A DNA stretch of 64,000 nt. It comes from Platynereis dumerilii. Its lineage: Eukaryota > Annelida > Polychaeta > Phyllodocida > Nereididae. The stretch covers positions 62,001 through 126,000 of the forward strand of contig JAPTHN010000115.1 in NCBI GenBank assembly GCA_026936325.1, read 5' to 3'. Of the stretch, positions 1-12,595 are shown in pieces. The notes beneath the pieces were generated by a model that saw only the letters and a program-made list of their open reading frames with translations, ran no database searches and had not been told where the DNA came from. The first letter of the stretch is position 1, and each line of letters starts with the position of its first letter. Position numbers and translations under genes: made by a program.

Positions 1-404
1 TATGACCCAGTCTCATTTTTTCTCTTAATTTCTTTGTGTCGTGTTATTTTCATACCATAATTTATTTTATCATGAGGACAAACAAATAAATTTTTCATCT
101 TTTTCTTACACTGATCCATTTTTATTAAACAATTGAAAGGACTTACCGATTTTGCAATGGATTTTAAAATTTCAGGTTTTATATTAATATAGCAAATTTT
201 TAAGTGCATTGCATTCAGATTATTGTTTCAATAGGAGTTCAACTATTGGGACAAATGACTTTGCCTGCTTGCTAATCAATGTATCTGCCTTCCCTGACCA
301 AAAGCAATGATCTTTTTCCATCAAATTATGCTCATATAATTTGATGAATTAGAAAATGTTCAACTCTTATGACCTATTCAGTTAATGCACTTGATTTTCT
401 CCAG

Positions 405-3400
405 GTGGTTCAATGGCAAACATGTATGGTTTGAGTTTGGCACGTCAAAATAAATTCCCGCAAATTAAGACAGAAGGAATGGCCGCTGCTCCTAAGTTAT
501 GTATTCTAACCTCAACCGATGTAAGTTTATTTCAATTTTGCCGTTTTTCTGAAATAATTGTTGATTTTCTTAACCTGTTTTTCAGCGTTTGTGATTCATT
601 ACGATGAGCCCTGCGAAGGAAAAACCACTCAAATTTGTTATCAAGAATTCAGTGTTCTAGATTTGTTGTTAGATTGTGGCATCTTTCACATCATAGAGGG
701 TGCCCAGCTTGTCATTTCATTGTAAAATACTGACAAAATCTGGGCGTCCTTCTAAAAATTTAGGAGCCTTGGTCACTCGGATACCTGTAAGATAATTTTA
801 TAGAAAGATAGGCCTAGAAGAAATCATTCTCAGAGTTAGAAGGTGGTTCCAACCTTTATGGATATTTCTAACGTTCACCTTTACTTTGAATTTTCAGAGC
901 CATTTTTCTATAAAGAAGGGAGCTGTATTTCTAGGTTTCGGCATGAATAATATCCGACCAGTCAAGTGTGACGAAAGAGGGAAAATGTGCCCAGTTTCAC
1001 TTGAAGAGGAGATTACAAAAGCTAAAGCTGAGGTCTGTTAATTATTATAACTTTATAACCAATCAAAATTCATTGAAATGATCAAATATTTTTTGATTCT
1101 TGAAACTTCATAATTTATCATTAAAAAGATCTAGTTTTGCAAATCATATTTATTTTTCAAAAGCAAGTCTAGCTCCTTCCAAAAATGCTTGCCTCAGCGT
1201 ATCCTGAATCTCTTCATTAATGCTGCACAAATTAATGAAGTTCTGTTTTGTATTTGTATTTCAAACATCTCTGCAGGGTCTGCATCCATTCTTTGTCCAC
1301 GCTACTTCAGGAACGACAGTCCTTGGTGCCTACGACCCTTTGGAGGCAATCGCAGACATTTGTGACAAGCACGACATGTGGCTTCATGCGGACGCCGCTT
1401 GGGGAGGTGGAGCAATCATCAGTACGAAGTACAGACATCTTGTTAAGGGAATAAACAGGTCAGTGACAAGCAATAAAGTAGTTAATTGATAAATGCTTCT
1501 TCCCGATCATGTCTCCATTTTCTGATATAGCTTTTGATGGGTTCATGTCTATAGATTGCACCATAGACTTGACGACGGACTCAGGCCTACGTGACGTTAT
1601 GTTGTTTTATCATGCGACCTCACCGGTCATGGCGAACACTAGTGACGTCATGGCAACAGAAATTGAAGGTGGCGTCATAAACAGACCCAGACTCGTTTCC
1701 ATGTTCATGACGTGATCAACTCGAGCCAAGACAAGTGCTTGACGTGACGTCACATGTTTCTTGCCACGACCGGTGGGGGCGCTGACCCAATTCAACATAG
1801 ATGACGTCACATATAGTGAAATACTCCCGAGTCCGACATCCATTTATTGTATCTGGGATTGCACCAACGACTCCCAATTACATGCAGGCGTACCACAAGA
1901 ACACTTTTAGGTAGGGCCAGCAATGCTTGTCAGATTTCATGATTGAAATTTTATTCAATTCCAAATGGTGTCTTAAGAATCATTCATTTTCGTTACAGTC
2001 ATCGTCATATTAATGTGGAATCTCAAGTTCTTTTTATGATGTTGAACTGTGATTCTTGAGATGACTCTATTCTTGCATTGCAATATATGTAAATTAACTA
2101 AAAGCTGTGATTGCAATGCTAGAACAGAGTCATCTCTGACATCACATTTCAACAGCATAAAAAAGAATTTGGGATTCCACGTAAATATAACGAGGACTGT
2201 AACTTAATGATATCACATACCTCCCTTTTGCCTGTTTTTTAGGGGGAATTGTTTACCACTCTATCACTACTCTTCTTAGTAGTAGTTAGGATATCGATTC
2301 TTACTGTTGGTTGGCGCCAAGCTTATTACGGTTTAAAATTATCATGGCGATATCAAAGGAGTTGTAAACCAATTAAGCCACTACATAGGTTAACATTAAT
2401 GATTGTGCACTTGAGAATATTTTTTTTACAAATATCAATCAATGCTCCTCATGCTTTATTCATGACGGAAAACTTGTTGTTCATCCTTAAATTGCCATGT
2501 AGATTCCTTTTAATGGACTAAAGGAATTTTCCAGTCAAGTTTTTAGGAACTAAGGATTATGTCCTGTTGCTGGAGTGACCATGCTTTAACAACTGGCCAT
2601 TAAGATTAAAATGGGATAATACATGTTATTGTGCAGTTTATGTCTTTGGTCTGAGTGGAATATTCCCATCTGAATATTCATGAAAATCACTGGCCTTTTT
2701 TCTGACATTATGTTAATTTTTATCTACCATAAATAAGCCATATAAATAAAACAATTTCTATGGATATATCTAAAAATGACATTGCATGCAGGTTTGAAAA
2801 ATTTCCACTGAGTACACTCTTGGGCAAAAGAAGATGACCTTCCAGTCCTTACTGGAATTTCACTTTATTTCAAAGGTCTTTGGTTGGAAATACACAACAA
2901 CAAAGCTTCAAATTATGTTAGTCAATCAATAAGAGCATCATTTTCTTAGCTTGGAAAAGGAATCGCTTTTCCATTTGCCTTTTTAACCGCGTTGCGAAAA
3001 TTGTCTGTATTTTACCATTTGTGTTAACTACTTTCCAAAGCTCCTCAGTATACTATTTGTATCCTCTTAGATTAACATCAATTTAGACATCACCAAGATA
3101 CAATTGGAAAAGCTGGTATCTTACTGACAATTTTGCATGTTAGCGCCCGGCAAGGGATTAACCCTGTTTACAACAGCAAAGAAACAATCAGATTGTTGTC
3201 TATTGTGCAAAAATTATAAGTTAAATTATCCAAACATAAAAGTGCTATCTCTCTTGGGTCCATGTCTCAAGCATAACTCTGTCCCTGTTCTCATCACACT
3301 CATCAAACGTTGTATGTGCCACATCACTGACATTTACTTTGTTTTGCAATAGTACCTCTACTTAAACAATTCCTACCTTCTTTAAAATACACCTTCATTT

Positions 3401-6400
3401 CACACCTTTCCCTGCAACTTTTTATCAATGTGCAGAACTGCCTCATATGCTTTCTGTCAGCCTATCCAGGTGGCAGCAGGGGCCAGGCACACTGACAACT
3501 GCTGCCACCACAATATGCCCATAAATACACTGTACAAAGTGTATTTCTTTTCCCAGCCCAATCTGACATTTTGCATCAACAAGAGACATAACCATAATAT
3601 TTCAATTTTATGCAAACTGTTTCATATTAAAATGTCCATTTATGCTTATCAATGTGCACCACCATGGCCTTCTATTCAGACACACATATCCTACCCTAAA
3701 TGGCTCAAATGCCTGCTTGCAATGGGTTTTCTAGTTAATAGAATGAGCGTATGATTTCAAAGTCAGTTAGACACCTCTTTGTCAGGATCTAGCACGCATT
3801 TTTGTCAGCTAGATCCCTCCCTCTGTTCGGGATCTAACTTGAATCTTGACTCCGACTTTTTAAACTCCAAAGCCCTGGCCAGAAGTTCCTTCCCAACAAC
3901 GCCACTGTGACCAGCCTGAACTTTTTCAGATCATGTCGCTTATAAATTTTTCGATGGTTTTTTATCTAGCCAAATCAGTCAAATCTTTAAGATTTTGCAC
4001 AAAATACTTTATTGAATGCAGATATTTGCATTATATCATTCATAATCTCATTTCTTATTAAAATATATTAAATTTCAGAGCTGATTCAGTTACTTGGAAT
4101 CCACACAAGATGATGGGGGCACCTTTGCAATGTTGCGCTTTTGTAACTAGACACAAGGTATGTGCAAATGTTATAATAATCATCAGTCTGGTGAAAATGA
4201 GGACTGCATGCTGCTGCCACCTGGCGCAAAAGTTGATTTTGCATGCTACAGCATTGCTGTAAAAGAAATAGTTCCAATTTCATTGCACATTCACAAAATT
4301 TCTATTCAACATTGATGTATACCAGAGTCAGACTCGGCAATCACATTCTCTAAGGAAGTAGACAAGGCCATCAGCACACTCAGAAACAGCCCCGATGTCT
4401 TCCAGACAAAATTGTGTGTGTTCATTTGATTGAAATGATGTGGACGCTCGCAGGAGCTCGCGGAATAGCACACTAATCAGTAGGTGGCAACACATGACAG
4501 TATACGTTCTGATCGGCCAAGGCTGGAAAAAGAAGTGGCAATGTAACAGCTGTCGACTTGTAGACAGAGTAACCATGATAATATTGTCTATTGTCTATTT
4601 CTTGTCTGTCTTTGAAAATTGGTGATGCGCAACGTAACAGCTGTCAAAGAACAAGGTCATGTTTGTTGACTTCATGTCACAGAGGTCTGCATTTTATAAC
4701 CACCAGGAGCTTTCGCCCACTTCTCATGGGCTTCTCTGCCCAGGGTCAAGTCATGTGACAGGAGGCTGCAGAAAATAAGTGCTGTCATGTGATCCACTGA
4801 ACGTTGTCAGACAGCCATAGGCGTATGGGAGGGGGGACAGGGGGGGGGCAATGGCCCCCCGAAAAATTTGGGAAAAAGTAAAATTTGGGCAAAAAGGCTA
4901 AAATATTTGGGCAGAGGATCAAATAAAAATTATTGGAAAATTTATGATTTCCAGGCAATGTCATTAGAAATGGTATTAAAAAAAGTAGATCTTGAAATTT
5001 GGGCAAATGTCACTTGCACCCCCCCCCCCCAAAATCATGCGCCCCGTACGCCTATGCAGACAGCTGAACAACCTCATGGGAAGTCGGTGAAAGCTCCAGG
5101 TGGGTTATCAAAAACAGACCATTATGGCATGAAGTCAATACAACATATCAAGTTGAACATGAACTTCCAAAGGTTAGAATTAAGCTTACATGGCTGGAAC
5201 AAGGTCATGATCTTCATTGATGTTTTGAGGGAATGTCATAATGCAAACTTTGACAATTTTAATTACTATTCCAGGGTTTATTAGAACAAGCTCACTCTGC
5301 GAAAGCATCGTACTTATTTCAACAAGACAAGTTTTACGATGTGTCATATGACACCGGAGATAAGTCAATACAATGCGGGAGGAAAGTGGATGCATTCAAA
5401 CTGTGGCTAATGTGGAAGGCTAAAGGAACCATCTCATTTGGAGAAACTATGGATCATCTCTTTGAAATGTCTAGGTAACTTTCTTTCTGGTGAAAAATTA
5501 AGAAAAGTGACTGGAGATAAATAAACAACATGATTATTCATTCTTGAGTAAATTCACCATCATTAACGATCTTTTGTGTCGATGTAAGTGGAATTCCCTT
5601 CAGTTTGTCTATGTATTAAACCATATTCAGGTTTCAGAGATTTTAGCAGAAAGCTGAGCACAAATTTAGTAGGCCTAAGCCAAGGTATAATAATAGGAAA
5701 AGTATAAGCGAAAGGCAGATGTTTAAATTTGTCCCTTCTACAGGCGAATCAATTACAATGGAGAATGTAGAAAGTGAGCTTTGTTTTCTAATGAACTATA
5801 CTTTTTTAATTGAAATTTCAGGTTTTTTGCTGAGAGAATTAAGACAAACCCTGCATTCCGTATGGTGCTACCCGAGGTGAGTGGATCTAGAAGTGTGCGA
5901 TGAGTTCAATAATTTTCCAATTTTGATCATATATATATATATATCATATGGCTAGCGGAAATACTCGATCCTCATTGGCTGACAGCTGTGCAATATTATA
6001 CAGTTATCGCACAGCACCGAGTGCAATATCAGTTTTTATGGCACCGAGGTGACTAATATTGCACGAGGGCGCAGCCCGAGTGCAATATTAGTCACCGAGG
6101 TGCCATAAAAACTGATATTGCACGAGGTGATGTGCAATAACTGTTATATCATATGGTTTTTTGTGGCAAATGCAAAGAAAACAGCTGGAATTCCTTGTCC
6201 AAACTCGTTTTGTGTTTCTTTTGACAAGCCTGTTTAAAATGTATCGCGTCAAAAATCAATGACTATTTCACTCACAAAAATTTTTTTCACACTGTTGAAA
6301 TCCAAAAATGATATACTTGATCACAGATTTTTTTCAGATTTTTTTCTTAAACTTTATAGCAGACTTTAGACCTTTAAACACAACAAAGTCACTGAAAAAT

Positions 6401-9400
6401 CGGCGAAAAAGCTGTTTTTCGGCCACTTAATGCTCGATTCTGAAGCAACAAATAACATGACCAGTACAAAAAGTTGATATCCATGTAGCCCTTTAACAGG
6501 CGCTTCTTTTGCCGTTAAAACCATCTTCCTATCTGCCTCCGTTGCCGTGCAATAAATGTTTTAGTAACATTGAAAAACACAATCTTTGTGTCAGCTTGTG
6601 ACTGCAGCAGCATGAAAATATGGTGCTTCCTCTCAGGTCCGTCCAATCTCTTACATGTTAAAATGAGCGTGCAATATAATGCGTGCAATATCGTAGAATA
6701 TTGCACGGCTGTCGGCCAATGGGAAGCGAGTATTTCCGCTAGCCATATGATATTCTACGATATTGCACGCATGTTATTGCACGCTCATTTTAACATGTAA
6801 GAGATTGGACGGACCTGAGAGGAAGCACCATGTTTTGAGAGCTGCTGCAGCCACAAGCAGACAAAACTATTGTGTTTCTCAATTTTACTAAAAAATTGAT
6901 TGCACAACAACGGAGGCAGATAGAAAGCTGGTTTTTGCGGCAAAAGATGCGCTTATTTCTAGGCTAGGCGAATATTTTGTCCTGGTTATATTATTTGTTT
7001 CATCAGAATAAAGCATTAAGTGGCCAAAAAACTGCATTTTTGCTGATTTTTTAGCGACTTTGTTGTGTTTAGAGGTAAAAAGTCTGCTATAAAGTTTTTT
7101 TTTTAAATCGAAAATTAAATCCATCATCAAGAAAATCATTTTTGGAGTCCAAAAGTGTAAACATTTTTTTTGTGAGTGAAATAGTTATTGATTTTTGACG
7201 AGATACATTTTAAACATGAGGGTCAAAAGAAACACAAAATGAGTTTGGACAAAGAATTTCAGCCCTTTTCTTTGCATTTGCCACAAAAAACCACATGATA
7301 TAACAGTTATTGCACATCACCTCGTGCAATATTAGTCACCTCGGTGCCATAAAAACTGATATTGCACTCGGTGCTGTGCGATAACTGTATAATATGCCCC
7401 TGAAGAAGGCCCAACTGATCAATATGCATCTTAGGGTCATATTGGTGAAAAACTTAAAAACTGCTGTATAAACTCTTCACATAGTTCTAATACACCAATG
7501 ATTGACTATGAAGTCTGCCATCATCATTCTGTCTCCGGAGTGTCTAATTATCTGGACTGCGTCCAGATACTGTCGCACAACGCGCTACTTCCTGTTATTT
7601 TGTGTGCATTTCAGTTTCCTGTTGGCTGAACATTACACATAGTGAGTAAACTCATCAAACTCACTTTATGTTGCACACATGTGATCCCAGTGGATCAGAC
7701 TGATATAGCAAACAGATAGTGGATAGATCGACAGATAACGCCCGGTGAATTGGTCCTTAACACCGAGAATAGCTGGAAATCTGTGTTGCAATCATGCAAA
7801 ATTGAAGGGATTCTAAATAGGACACCGTACTAGAATTATAACTGATATACTGTCCCTATGCCACACCAGGGATGGGGGACCAGTCTGCCAGAACTGGAGA
7901 TGCTTCAGCGCGCACACCCGTCGTCGCCACATGGTGGCCACCTAGCATGCAAATTTCGCAGTTCGCACTAGTGCTATTGGTTGTGAGAGCCATATAGATT
8001 TGCAGGTGTTCAACAACTAGATCATCAGATTGAAACTAGCATGCATGCAGGTCTATAGTATAGCTTGTCTGGAATGAATTTAGGCAACAAGAAGGGCACA
8101 TATATATAGTAAAAACAAAATCTGTCAACAGTTTCATGTTGAGTTTAACTTATAGATCACAGGCCTCACAATTGTTCTGCACAAAGCCCCATTCCCAAAA
8201 GCTACGTTTATAACTATTATATAGGTGCCTGGTGGGTGCTGTCAAGTTGTTAAACACATAACTCCATCACCCATGGAAACTTATTCTATGCTGGCCAAAT
8301 TTAACAAGAATCAATCAAAAAACTTCATACATTGCTGTGTAGCAATGCATTCATTTCTCATCCTGAGTATTGGATCGGTGCATCCCTACTTGAGGCCCAT
8401 TTCAGCATTATGCCCTAATAAGTTCTGACTACTGCTATTATAATTCAGCCAACCAGACTACCAGACCAAGATTATGTTACAATGTTCAGGTCAATTATCA
8501 GCGTCCAGATATGCAAATTGCAATTTTCCTTCTAGTTTAAATTAAAAGTTTGAAATTTTGGAAATGGCTGCCATTTCTTCTCGCTGCTCGGTAAATCTGG
8601 CCCCTGAGGCAACTCAACCAAATGTTTTTTATTGGATTCGTGTTTTGTATTGAATTTCCGATGATCCAAAAGCTGAGTACCCTATTGTTTGCATTAGGTG
8701 CCCGGTGGGCAGATATACAGATGAGATGGGAAATAAATAGTTTTTAACTAACTGTTTTCTCTTTTCAGCCTGAATGCACTAATGTCTGCTTCTGGTACAT
8801 TCCTCCAAGTCTCAGAGAACAAGAAGAAACTCCAGAGTGGTGGCAAAAGCTAAAAAAGGTGAGCTAGACAAAGGTCTGAACTTGGTGATAGGCCTACACC
8901 AGAGCATACATTTTAAAGACCAAATTTTGACCTTTGTTGTTATATGGCTTTTTGTATTTTTTTCTCTTATTATGTGCAATGCAAAATAATTGGCACGCGG
9001 GCACTTGCAGGTGACTTTTTTTATTTTCGTGAGAATGACGTGATGTATAATAAATTTGTCAACCTGACTATGTTGTACTTCTTCTTTAAAGATTTCGAAA
9101 TTCCCAATAACTTAGCCCACCAATCTATCGGCCTATATTCTCACCTGAATATCGTGAAACAGATCTCTGTGAAACCTATAAAATTAAAGTTTAAACTAAA
9201 ACTGAACAACATTAACCGAAATATTTGACGTTTCAGACATTTCTATTTTCTTTTTAAATGAGTGCCACATCTTACGAGTAATATCAAAATATGATCGAAA
9301 TTTATAGATTTAAAATACTTGGCCATTCAATATAAAAACATATATATTTGCCACTCTCTCTCATATAGTACTTTTGTTTGTATGGCTCTCCAGGTGGCAC

Positions 9401-9567
9401 CCAAAATCAAAGAAAGAATGGTATGTGATGGAACAATGCTGATTGGCTACCAACCCCATGAAGATAAGGTCAACTTCTTTCGACTCGTCATCTGCAACGC
9501 AAATGTCTCTAAAGAAGATATGCTGTTCGTAATTACTGAAATAGATCGGTTAGGAAAAGATCTATAA
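405..9567 (+). CDS. CSAD: Cysteine sulfinic acid / acidic amino acid decarboxylase (CSAD/GADL1-like), 3' part, 8 exons
   Basis: This is a group II PLP-dependent decarboxylase that would make hypotaurine or a related amine from an acidic amino acid in the cytosol. Exons are 405-520, 898-1032, 1277-1458, 4079-4157, 5275-5474, 5822-5876, 8769-8858 and 9394-9567. All joins keep phase and have GT-AG borders. They give about 343 residues; roughly the first 150 of a normal ~490 lie upstream of the window. Landmarks are [34 protein letters not shown], the PLP lysine in NPHKMMGAP (exon 4), the catalytic-loop stretch [16 protein letters not shown] (exon 5), [12 protein letters not shown] (exon 7) and the terminal [18 protein letters not shown] and [11 protein letters not shown] fit CSAD/GADL1 better than GAD65/67, but substrate choice cannot be settled here. 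No break is seen. Introns are full of MITEs. Confidence 0.93.
1592..1809. promoter_or_regulatory. Cluster of CRE-like sites in intron 3 of the decarboxylase gene
   Basis: Three perfect TGACGTCA palindromes lie at 1643-1650, 1745-1752 and 1802-1809. TGACGTTA is at 1592-1599 and TGACGTGA at 1708-1715. A perfect 8-mer is expected about once per 65 kb, so three in 170 bp is far from chance. TGACGTCA is the binding site of CREB/ATF bZIP factors. The function here, as an intronic enhancer or an internal promoter, is inferred. The stretch is also richer in CG dinucleotides than its surroundings. Confidence 0.5.
1992..2203. mobile_element. Palindromic MITE, GTTACAGTC family, short copy
   Basis: Starts GTTACAGTCATCGTCAT and ends in the inverse, ACGAGGACTGTAAC. 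The arms pair over most of their length (for example AGTTCTTTTTATGATGTTG with CAACAGCATAAAAAAGAA). A longer relative lies at 49282-49728. It has no coding capacity and lies in intron 3 of the decarboxylase gene. Confidence 0.7.
3085..3860 (-). repeat. Copy of the GTTAGACACC repeat family, split by other sequence
   Basis: The two ends (about 3088-3210 and 3750-3860) match, in reverse order, the repeat units at 54415-55045. Shared blocks include CCAAGATAC, GCATGTTAG, CAATCAGATTGTT and GTTAGACACCTCTTTGTC. The 500 bp between them does not match those units and may be an insertion. No coding potential seen. Confidence 0.5.
4816..5056. mobile_element. hAT-type MITE with perfect 8-bp target duplication
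   Basis: The 241-bp element starts CATAGGCGTA and ends TACGCCTATG. It is flanked on both sides by CAGACAGC (4808-4815 and 5057-5064), an exact 8-bp target site duplication as hAT transposases make. G-runs near the left end and a 12-14 base C-run near the right end strengthen the inverted repeat. It is non-coding and sits in intron 4 of the decarboxylase gene. The exact duplication suggests a fairly recent insertion. Confidence 0.88.
5945..7393. mobile_element. Large foldback element
   Basis: Left arm about 5994-6700, right arm about 6749-7393, and the two are reverse complements over several hundred bases. Blocks such as TGCAATATTAGTCACC and GGTGCCATAAAAACTGATA occur in opposite orientation in each. 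The ~50-bp motif CATATGGCTAGCGGAAATAC at the left end recurs inverted in the central spacer (6701-6749). The left half therefore looks like an ~800-bp element with its own terminal repeats, and the right half like a second, truncated copy head to head with it. The left arm has an extra inner palindrome around 6060-6110 that the right arm lacks. No protein is encoded. It lies in intron 6 of the decarboxylase gene. Confidence 0.78.
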
Positions 9568-10115
9568 ATTCTTCAAACAAAGTGACAATTAAGTTTTGCA
9601 AGCTTCCATTGCCTCTCTCAAATTCTACTTTTTTTACTGCAGGTTATTAATTATCTCGATTTTTTAAAGTGACCTGGTGTTATTTAAATTCATTATAGAT
9701 CTGAAATATATCAGCATAATATTATTTACATAGCTAGCCATGATCATTGCTCATAGAGCTGGTTGATGTGTTTTCAATACATTATTAACAAAGCCATCCT
9801 AGAAGTGCATACAATTTTCTAAGTATGCTATTGTTCATTTATGGGAGTTTGAAACTCATAACTTATGACATACTGCTCCTTCATAATATTTTATTTGAAA
9901 TTCTGTGCTATTTAAACTATTTACACAATTTTTGTATGTGTATCTGTGTGACTTTGTATTTCCTATTTACCCTAAATTATGTATCACACTTGTTAACCAT
10001 GTCTTAGGCAATTATTTTATTAAATTATACATAAAGTATAATCATCATCACGGATAAAAACTAAGATAAATATTCATTACATTATGATTATGTATACCTC
10101 ACCTGTGCACATGAC

Positions 10116-10121
10116 AATAAA
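10116..10121 (+). promoter_or_regulatory. Poly(A) signal of the decarboxylase gene
   Basis: AATAAA about 550 bp after the stop at 9567 and the first canonical hexamer downstream. The interval 9568-10115 is AT-rich and has no other feature, so it reads as 3' UTR. Confidence 0.55.
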
Positions 10122-10286
10122 ATAAGTAACTTACATCTCATGAAAGTTGTTTTATGCTTCAATTGTGAGTTTTCTATTCATGAAGTCATTGCAGCATTGT
10201 AGTTCGCTGACTCCAGCTTACCGCTATTCCAATATAGCAGCAGGTTTACCAACTTTTGAGAAAATTTGAACTCATCTCTGCTTTAA

Positions 10287-11119
10287 GGTGGCTCGATACT
10301 CGTGAACTTTCCAAGATAGGATTTCTTAAAAATACTTTAAAATGGTCCAAAATATAGTTTATAGCAAGGATATATAAACGAAAGTGGTCGCTACCAGCCT
10401 TTCTTCCAAAATATTTGAGGTTATGTAAAAGAAAGTCAGTCCACGCAAACCTGAAAAACTCAATTTTTTTCTTAATTTTTTTACTGTGAAGTTTTCCCTG
10501 CCATTCAGTGGCCATTCATCCTATTTTATTGAATGAAGCATGTAATTACAGAGGACAGTTATATGGAAAAGCTGATTAAAATTCCAGAAAGATATATTTA
10601 GTTTAAAGAACTTTTCTGGGGGTTCGGATCAAAAGTTATGATTTTGAGAATTTTATTTTTTTACGAACCATAGCGCTAAAAAAAAATGACGAGATAGGAT
10701 TTTTTATTTCTTTGTCATTTGCTTCCAAATGAAGTAGGGAACAATGTAATGATACAGACATACGGCCCTATGGGCCTGGAAATTGATATAAACATTTATT
10801 TGTGTTACAGAGTCATTTTTGAGAAATTAGACCTGTTTGCCGAAAATTGCCTGTAAAAATTTTCTATTCTGAGTATCAAGCTGAAACTCCTGTTGTGTGT
10901 AGTCCTCTTCATAGCGCATCTAATGCTCTAAACGAGAAGTCTCTAACCCCACTAGAAGTGGCGCAAATTGCAAACGAAGCGGCCGACACACTAAATTCTC
11001 AGAATTAAAAAAAACTCTTGAAGCAGTGACAGCAGAGTGGTGACGTTACCATAGATAGGGCCTGCCTGGCTGCGCGTGAATATGTGCAGGTGACGTAATT
11101 TCGTGAGTAGCGAGCCACC
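10287..11119. mobile_element. TTAA-flanked MITE, piggyBac-like ends
   Basis: The 833-bp block begins GGTGGCTCGATACTCGTGAA, ends TTCGTGAGTAGCGAGCCACC and is flanked by TTAA on both sides (10283-10286, 11120-11123). TTAA duplication is the mark of piggyBac and Kolobok transposases. The terminal repeat is only about 20 bp and the interior has no long reading frame, so the copy is non-autonomous. Family placement rests on the target site alone. Confidence 0.65.
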
Positions 11120-11882
11120 TTAAAAGTCCTCATACACATTCAATTCCCATGCTTGCTGGTTGTGTTGGCCTGTCCCTGCAACCTTGACCTTAATTGTTAT
11201 TGTGATGCAAGCTTACATGGCTTACTTGCTGGCTTTAGTTGAGCTAGATTACCCCAGGTGAATCAGCTTGGTAGCTCAACCTCCATTTTTGTGGAAGGAG
11301 CTACACATTACTGTGGAACCACCATATTATGATGAGATGAGAAGGCATGGAAGTCTGGTACATGCTGTATTCATTGAGATGTCCATGGTCTTTCAGTTGT
11401 CCCATTACAGACAATTGGATGCAACTGACCTGCTTCCATTTCATGTCACATGGGCTCGGATCAAATTGAGATCTAAGAGCGGGACTTCAGAAGCAACTGC
11501 ATTCATTAAAACATTCATCAAAATTTAACTAGAAAGCTCAACTTTCTCACAAAAAAATAGAAAAGTGGCTTTTCTGCCACATATTTAGGGCTACAAACAA
11601 ACCCTATACTTTACTGTTTCAATGCCAATACTTGTTGTGTAGCTGACAGTTTGGCACATATGTCAGTCAGAGAAAAGTTAAAGTATTCATCTAAAATTGT
11701 TGCCAGATTCTTGGCATGCAATTGGCTAATTCTAGGCTATTTAATGCGTCTAGACTCGAGGAAACGCTATCAGATTACCGACTGTACCCTTTTCTGTAAG
11801 AGGTATTATATATTAAAAATTTAAAGCATATGAGATCTGAGTCAGTTAGAAACCTATAGTTTTTGACTTCTTGTCGGGATCT
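11120..11882. other. Intergenic stretch without recognised gene
   Basis: No family match or splice-consistent coding segment seen. The last ~40 bp (from about 11840) look like part of the GTTAGACACC repeat family, whose remainder resumes at 12220-12275 after the MITE insertion. Confidence 0.4.
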
Positions 11883-12219
11883 CAGTGGCGTCACCTAGGG
11901 GGGGCTGAGCCCCCCCCCAAATGGAGCTTTCAGCCCCCCCCCCAAAAATCTTGACCAAAAAAAAAGAAATTTTACTTGTATGATGCTGGTAGTTAATGAA
12001 TAACCAGAGCTCATGAAAAGACACTGTACGTAATACGTTGTGCACTGTTTGTCATCATTTTTGCAGTTTATGTATTTGCTATGTGTGCAAAGATCAGCAG
12101 ATATTTAAAATCTTTGGATTTCGGGACGGCTCGCGCTTCGTTCCTTCGGGCCTCAGACAACGCTTCTAATCTTTGGGGCTTCAGCCCCCCCCAAACTTGC
12201 ATTTCTAGTGACGCCCCTG
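11883..12219. mobile_element. hAT-type MITE with perfect 8-bp target duplication, inserted in an older repeat
   Basis: The 337-bp element starts CAGTGGCGTCACCTAGG and ends CTAGTGACGCCCCTG. It is flanked by CGGGATCT at 11875-11882 and 12220-12227, an exact 8-bp duplication. C- and G-runs lie just inside both ends. The flanking sequence belongs to the GTTAGACACC family, so this is a hAT MITE inside an older repeat copy. Confidence 0.88.
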
Positions 12220-12595
12220 CGGGATCTCACTGACAAAAATGTGCTTAAGAATCAAAATCAGTGTCTAACTAACAGAAACACGTTCTAATGAATTCTGTTT
12301 GGCTAGCAGCCAAGTAGCTACTTGAACTCAATCATTTTACTCATATACAACATTCACTTGGACTTCCAAATGGAACGTTTTGTGCATGGCTGCTTTTTGG
12401 CCAGGTGCCAAGCAAGTGTGAGTTGCATTGGATATCCACAAGGAGTCGCCAAAGTATGCTGACTAAGGTCTATGTTTAGAGTGTTTACATCTGCTGGTGC
12501 AATGCTCTGCAATGTGAAAATTAGAGCTGTGGTGATTGAGTCATGGCCCACAGGGCTATTGATTGCATAGTTTGCACTCTCTTAGGTGAATAGCT

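Noticed and set aside
5945-7393. Foldback as an assembly artefact only
   Set aside because: The arms differ by substitutions and indels and share one terminus asymmetrically, which a simple duplicated-read artefact would not give; long reads would still help.
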